NCBI RefSeq assembly: GCF_009649745.1
Contig: NZ_WJNG01000002.1
Location: 330,151-394,150, forward strand
DNA from: Aquibacillus halophilus
Lineage (GTDB): Bacteria > Bacillota > Bacilli > Bacillales > Amphibacillaceae
Direction: 5' to 3'
Length of the DNA stretch: 64,000 bases
The notes under the pieces were generated by a model, which did not search any database, was not told the DNA's origin, and was given only the letters and a program-made list of their open reading frames with translations. Positions 60,640-64,000 of the stretch are shown one piece after another (positions within the stretch are counted from its first letter, which is position 1; every line of letters starts with the position of its first letter). The position numbers and the translations under genes are program-made.

Positions 60640-61587
60640 ATGGAAAGAGATGAATTTAAATTATCAAGGGTTGTAAACGTTGCTAAAATGTATTATCAAC
60701 TCGAATATAGCCAACAAGCCATAGCAAAAGAATTGGATATTTCTAGACCCACTGTATCCCGTCTATTACAAGAAGCAAAGAACCGTGGAATTGTTCAAAT
60801 TAAAATCAACGATCCTGCAGAGGATGGACAGAAGCTCGAGGAAGTTATTAAAAATAAATACAAACTCAAAGATTGTATTATTGTTCATGTTCCGGTTTAT
60901 CAGGATGAGGTTGTTAAGGAATATCTAGGCAAAAAGGCAGCGGATTATATTTGGGAAACCGTAAAGTCGGGAGATATTGTAGGAGCAACCTGGGGAACTA
61001 CATTATTTGAAATAGCTAGAAGAGTAAAACGTAAGGATGTACTTGATGTAAAAGTTGTTCAACTAAATGGAGGTGTCAGCCATTCTGAATCAGATACGTA
61101 TGCATCTCAGGTTCTCAATTATTTAGGGAAAGCATTTGATACATCTCCACACTTCTTACCTTTACCAGCGGTGGTCGACAGTCAATACGTCGCTCAGACC
61201 ATTGTGGCAGATCGCCATATACATAGAGTATTAGAACTAGGAAAAAAAGCCACTATTGCACTGTTTACTGTAGGTGATCCGAATGAAGGTTCCACGCTTG
61301 TTAAAGCAGATTATTTCACAAAACAAGACTTGAAGGTGTTGCAAGAAAAGCAAGCGGTTGGTGATATATGTTCCCGCTTTATCGATATTGAAGGTCAACT
61401 TTGTAGTAACGATATTAATGCGAGAGCCATTGGTATTGAATTGGAGGATTTAAGAAGAATAGATTCTACCATTCTTGTCGCAGGTGGGATTAAGAAGGTG
61501 AATGGCATCATCGGCGCACTAACTGGTAACTATGCCAATGTGTTAATTACCGATCAATTTACTGCGAAATCCTTAGTTGAAAGGTAA
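60640..61587 (+). CDS. SorC/DeoR-type sugar-binding transcriptional regulator
   Basis: 315 residues. N-terminal HTH (YSQQAIAKELDISRPTVSRL, about 24-43) and C-terminal SorC sugar-binding domain (about 60-315; GATWGTTLFEIARRV, VVQLNGGVS, VGDICSRFIDIEG, LVAGGIKKVNGIIGAL). Same architecture as Bacillus DeoR, which senses deoxyribose 5-phosphate. It heads a microcompartment operon and probably senses a phosphorylated substrate of it (inference). Confidence 0.9.
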   Translation: MERDEFKLSRVVNVAKMYYQLEYSQQAIAKELDISRPTVSRLLQEAKNRGIVQIKINDPAEDGQKLEEVIKNKYKLKDCIIVHVPVYQDEVVKEYLGKKAADYIWETVKSGDIVGATWGTTLFEIARRVKRKDVLDVKVVQLNGGVSHSESDTYASQVLNYLGKAFDTSPHFLPLPAVVDSQYVAQTIVADRHIHRVLELGKKATIALFTVGDPNEGSTLVKADYFTKQDLKVLQEKQAVGDICSRFIDIEGQLCSNDINARAIGIELEDLRRIDSTILVAGGIKKVNGIIGALTGNYANVLITDQFTAKSLVER

Positions 61588-61629
61588 CCTTTTAAAAATC
61601 CAGAAACAACCTCTATAAGGAGAATGCAA

Positions 61630-62286
61630 ATGGATCAAAGAGAATTGACGCAAATTATTGAATCAACAGTAAAAGAAGTGTTGTCTAATCATTCAACAAA
61701 TGGAAATGAAGTGCCTATTGCAGTTTCAAATCGACATGCACATCTTTCACGAACTGCGTTGCAAAGACTATTTGGACAAGGGTACGAATTGAAAAAGCTA
61801 AAAGATTTATCTCAGCCTGGCCAATTTGCTGCGAGAGAAACAGTGACTGTCATTGGTCCAAAGGGCAAACTGAAAAATGTTCGTGTGTTGGGACCAACTC
61901 GGGGAGAAACGCAAATTGAAGTGTCTTTGACTGATGCTCATACTATCGGTCTACAGCCACCAATAAGAAATTCAGGGGATATCGAAGGCTCTCCGCCCAT
62001 AATTTTACAAGGACCGAAAGGACAATTGAAGTTAGATAAAGGTTTAATTTGTGCAGCTAGACATATTCACATGCACACCAGGGATGCAGTCACTTTTGGG
62101 GTATCAGATGGTGACGTGGTTGGTGTAGTTGTAGAGGGTCCAAGGGCAATTACATTTGAAAATACGTTAATCCGTGTTTCTCCCAATTATCAGTTAGAAA
62201 TGCATGTTGATTTTGACGAAGCCAATGCCGCCAATTTAAAAAGTGGAGCAATCGGTACTTTAAAAAGGTCAGTGACGAAACAATGA
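61630..62286 (+). CDS. pduL: Phosphate propanoyltransferase PduL
   Basis: 218 residues from ATG 61630 (TAAGGAG upstream; ATG 61624 too close). Zn-binding His residues lie in SNRHAHLS (about 33-40) and ARHIHMHTRDA (about 140-150), the two PTAC repeats are present, and the N-terminal helix (QRELTQIIESTVKEVLSNHS) looks like an encapsulation peptide. It turns acyl-CoA into acyl-phosphate inside a microcompartment. It overlaps the next gene by 4 bp. Confidence 0.92.
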   Translation: MDQRELTQIIESTVKEVLSNHSTNGNEVPIAVSNRHAHLSRTALQRLFGQGYELKKLKDLSQPGQFAARETVTVIGPKGKLKNVRVLGPTRGETQIEVSLTDAHTIGLQPPIRNSGDIEGSPPIILQGPKGQLKLDKGLICAARHIHMHTRDAVTFGVSDGDVVGVVVEGPRAITFENTLIRVSPNYQLEMHVDFDEANAANLKSGAIGTLKRSVTKQ

Positions 62287-63014
62287 AAGAGGCAATCAGA
62301 GAACTAGTTCAGCAAGCCTTAAACGACTTGTTACCAACTAAATCCACATACAAAGACAGAAAAGATATTTTGATCCTATTAGTCTATGAGGCTAGTAACG
62401 CACAGTTGGTAATCGAAACTATTAAAGCGCTTTCAATTAAACACAATGTAACTTTATGTGTGGACAATGCTTGGAAGCTTTCTCAAGAACGACCATTAGA
62501 TAACACGACAGTCATTAGTATGGAGGATTGTTGTAAGGAAGAGTTAGATCAATTACTCAATCAATCTGACCTTCTTTACGTTCCAACTATAAGTTATGGC
62601 TTATTAGCAAAAATTTGCTTACTTATCGATGATGATATCCCTTCTTGGTTAATAATTCAGACTCAGTTGAAGGGCAAGGAAGTAGTAATAGCAAATGATC
62701 AAATACCATCTAGCGGATCTACTATTTTTATGATAAAGCCATCGATTGAAAAGCGGATCCAAAACTACTGGAAACAAATTAGAGAGGATGGAGTCCATGT
62801 AAGTCCTACCATCAAGGTGCAACAAAAAATAGCGAATTTAAGTAAGAAGAAGCCAGTTATTCTCGCAAAGCATATTGAAAAAATATCGGTTCAGGGTGAA
62901 AAAGAACTTACACTTCCAAAGGGGAGCATTCTAACCCCAATGGGTAAGGATATTGCTAGAGAACTAGGTATAACTGTTAAAAGAGAGAATGATGAAACGA
63001 GGGATCAAAAGTGA
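62283..63014 (+). CDS. Microcompartment-associated flavoprotein-like protein
   Basis: 243 residues. N-terminal amphipathic helix (KEAIRELVQQALNDLLPT) is like an encapsulation peptide. Then a flavoprotein-like Rossmann part (DILILLVYEASNAQLVIETI; LLYVPTISYGLLAKICLLID) and a C-terminal tail with SILTPMGKDIARELGI, an ending shared with several BMC-locus proteins. The exact role is unknown; proteins of this kind occur in EUT/PDU-like loci of Firmicutes. It overlaps both neighbours by 4 bp. Confidence 0.65.
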   Translation: MKEAIRELVQQALNDLLPTKSTYKDRKDILILLVYEASNAQLVIETIKALSIKHNVTLCVDNAWKLSQERPLDNTTVISMEDCCKEELDQLLNQSDLLYVPTISYGLLAKICLLIDDDIPSWLIIQTQLKGKEVVIANDQIPSSGSTIFMIKPSIEKRIQNYWKQIREDGVHVSPTIKVQQKIANLSKKKPVILAKHIEKISVQGEKELTLPKGSILTPMGKDIARELGITVKRENDETRDQK

Positions 63015-63310
63015 TTATTGCTAGAGTTGTAGGAAGTGTTGTTTCGACATCTAAAGCAGAGAAACTTCAAGGGAAAAAGTTATTGGTAATTCAACCGCTT
63101 GATATGAACACAATTGAAAATGATGGCAAACCGCTCGTAAGTATTGATACCGTGGGTTCTGGTGTCGGGGAAGTCGTCATGGTTGTTAGCGGAAGCTCAG
63201 CAAGACAAACATTAAGTACAGAGGGAACACCTGTAGATTCAGCGATTGTAGGTATAATCGATCACATTGAGATTGAAGGTAAGCTTACTTTTGAAAACAA
63301 AGGAGGTTGA
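63011..63310 (+). CDS. eutN: EutN/CcmL (PduN) microcompartment vertex protein
   Basis: 99 residues, GTG start overlapping the previous stop. Typical EutN/CcmL fold: IIARVVGSVVSTSKAEKLQG, LLVIQPLD, DTVGSGVGEVVMVVSGSSAR, VDSAIVGIIDHIEI. Forms pentamers that cap the vertices of the shell. Confidence 0.93.
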   Translation: MIIARVVGSVVSTSKAEKLQGKKLLVIQPLDMNTIENDGKPLVSIDTVGSGVGEVVMVVSGSSARQTLSTEGTPVDSAIVGIIDHIEIEGKLTFENKGG

Positions 63311-63316
63311 TAAACG

Positions 63317-64000
63317 ATGAACATCTCAGAAAAAAATATACAGGAATTGGTAGAGAAGGTCCTTCAGCAAGTTGGCCAGACCAATTCGCCAGCTACCACT
63401 TCTAGTCAACAAGATGAAAGCGTTTCACTCGGTCATGGTGTTTTTGCGACCGTTAATGAAGCAGTAGCAGCATCACAGATTGCCAATGAAAAAATGAAGA
63501 ATGTTTCTCTTTCTATCAGAAAAAATATGATTCAATCGATGCGAGAAACATCAATTAAGCATGCTGAAGAATTAGCTGAAATTGCGGTCGAGGAAACAGG
63601 GTTAGGACGCGTGGAGGATAAGCTAATCAAGAATACATTGGCTGCTGAAAAAACGCCAGGAGTGGAAGATTTAACAAGCTCAACTTTTACAGGAGACAAT
63701 GGGTTAACTCTAGTAGAATACGCACCTATTGGAATCATCGGGGCGATAACACCTTCAACAAACCCAGGGGCAACGATTATTAACAATAGTATCTCCATTG
63801 TAGCAGCGGGAAATGTGGTTGTTTTCAATCCGCATCCGAGTGCAAAGCGAGTATCATTACGGGCAATGCAGCTATTAAATAAAGCAATAGTTTCAGCAGG
63901 TGGACCCGACAATGTGTTAACGGCGGTTGCTACTCCTAGTCTTGAAACAAGTAATGAAGTGATGAATCATCCACAAATCAATGCGTTAGTAGTAACTGGT
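63317..64000 (+). CDS. PduP/EutE CoA-acylating aldehyde dehydrogenase (5' part)
   Basis: 228 codons, open to the window end. ATG 63317 with AGGAGG 10 bases upstream. N-terminal encapsulation-type helix (NISEKNIQELVEKVLQQVGQ), a linker, then the aldehyde dehydrogenase domain: SIRKNMIQSMRETSIKHAEE, EETGLGRVEDK, EYAPIGIIGAITPSTNPGAT, NPHPSAKRVS. The catalytic Cys lies beyond the window. It converts the toxic aldehyde made in the microcompartment to acyl-CoA, the substrate of PduL. Confidence 0.92.
   Translation, partial: MNISEKNIQELVEKVLQQVGQTNSPATTSSQQDESVSLGHGVFATVNEAVAASQIANEKMKNVSLSIRKNMIQSMRETSIKHAEELAEIAVEETGLGRVEDKLIKNTLAAEKTPGVEDLTSSTFTGDNGLTLVEYAPIGIIGAITPSTNPGATIINNSISIVAAGNVVVFNPHPSAKRVSLRAMQLLNKAIVSAGGPDNVLTAVATPSLETSNEVMNHPQINALVVTG

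Overview
The window looks like a chromosomal segment of a spore-forming, low-GC Gram-positive bacterium of the Bacillaceae. Signs of this are strong AGGAGG-type ribosome binding sites, frequent TTG/GTG starts, an S-box (SAM-I) riboswitch, CcpA (cre) boxes, a DUF2187 (YkvS-like) gene, a yoaS-yozG-yoaT-like operon and a gamma-SASP-like small gene. No rRNA, tRNA, phage or intact insertion sequence was found.

Layout. 0-8 kb: oxidoreductases, a sugar-phosphate isomerase-like gene, decayed gene relics, a SEC-C protein and a small hydrophobic toxin with a convergent antisense RNA (type I toxin-antitoxin, 4.8-5.1 kb). 8.3-14.1 kb: cutC, a SAM riboswitch followed by a broken trans-sulfuration gene and an intact MetE-like methyltransferase, then a PAS-GGDEF-EAL protein. 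14.7-21.5 kb: a sugar operon (RpiR regulator, FGGY kinase, class II aldolase, ABC binding protein and two permeases, no ATPase) with a perfect cre box upstream. 21.6-23.8 kb: glf and a LysR regulator. 24-35.6 kb: a glycoside cluster with three GH3 enzymes (one membrane-anchored with swapped domain order), a GtrA-like protein, a GT2 glycosyltransferase and a GH43-like enzyme. 35.8-42.2 kb: a hydrolase, spore-type small proteins, a PQQ-type sugar dehydrogenase fold and a run of small membrane proteins and lipoproteins. 42.5-44.2 kb: yoaS-yozG-yoaT. 44.7-49.1 kb: a coiled-coil repeat protein, a LysR regulator divergent from selD (with an in-frame UGA at the catalytic position, so probably a selenoprotein), and an MFS transporter.

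50.6-59.6 kb is the most unusual part. A RelE/ParE-like + superfamily 1 helicase + TPR fusion is divergent from a tight four-gene operon: TPR + cold-shock OB-fold; HAD + Sel1 repeats + ComFC-like phosphoribosyltransferase; Smf/DprA; an unknown protein. A ParA-like ATPase and a protein with two SAP-like repeats follow. I read this as a candidate, possibly undescribed, nucleic-acid or nucleotide-centred conflict (defence) or DNA-handling system. That is inference from domain content and gene order.

60.2-64 kb: a small HTH gene, then the start of a bacterial microcompartment operon (SorC/DeoR regulator, PduL, a flavoprotein-like protein, EutN/PduN and the N-terminal part of a PduP/EutE aldehyde dehydrogenase cut by the window end).

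Throughout the window, at least fifteen copies of a dispersed repeat family occur (hairpin GGGACAGAGGGACAGG..CCTTGTCCC, distal end AGAACCGTCCCC). Several copies carry an intrinsic terminator, and copies separate the transcription units of the 50-60 kb island.
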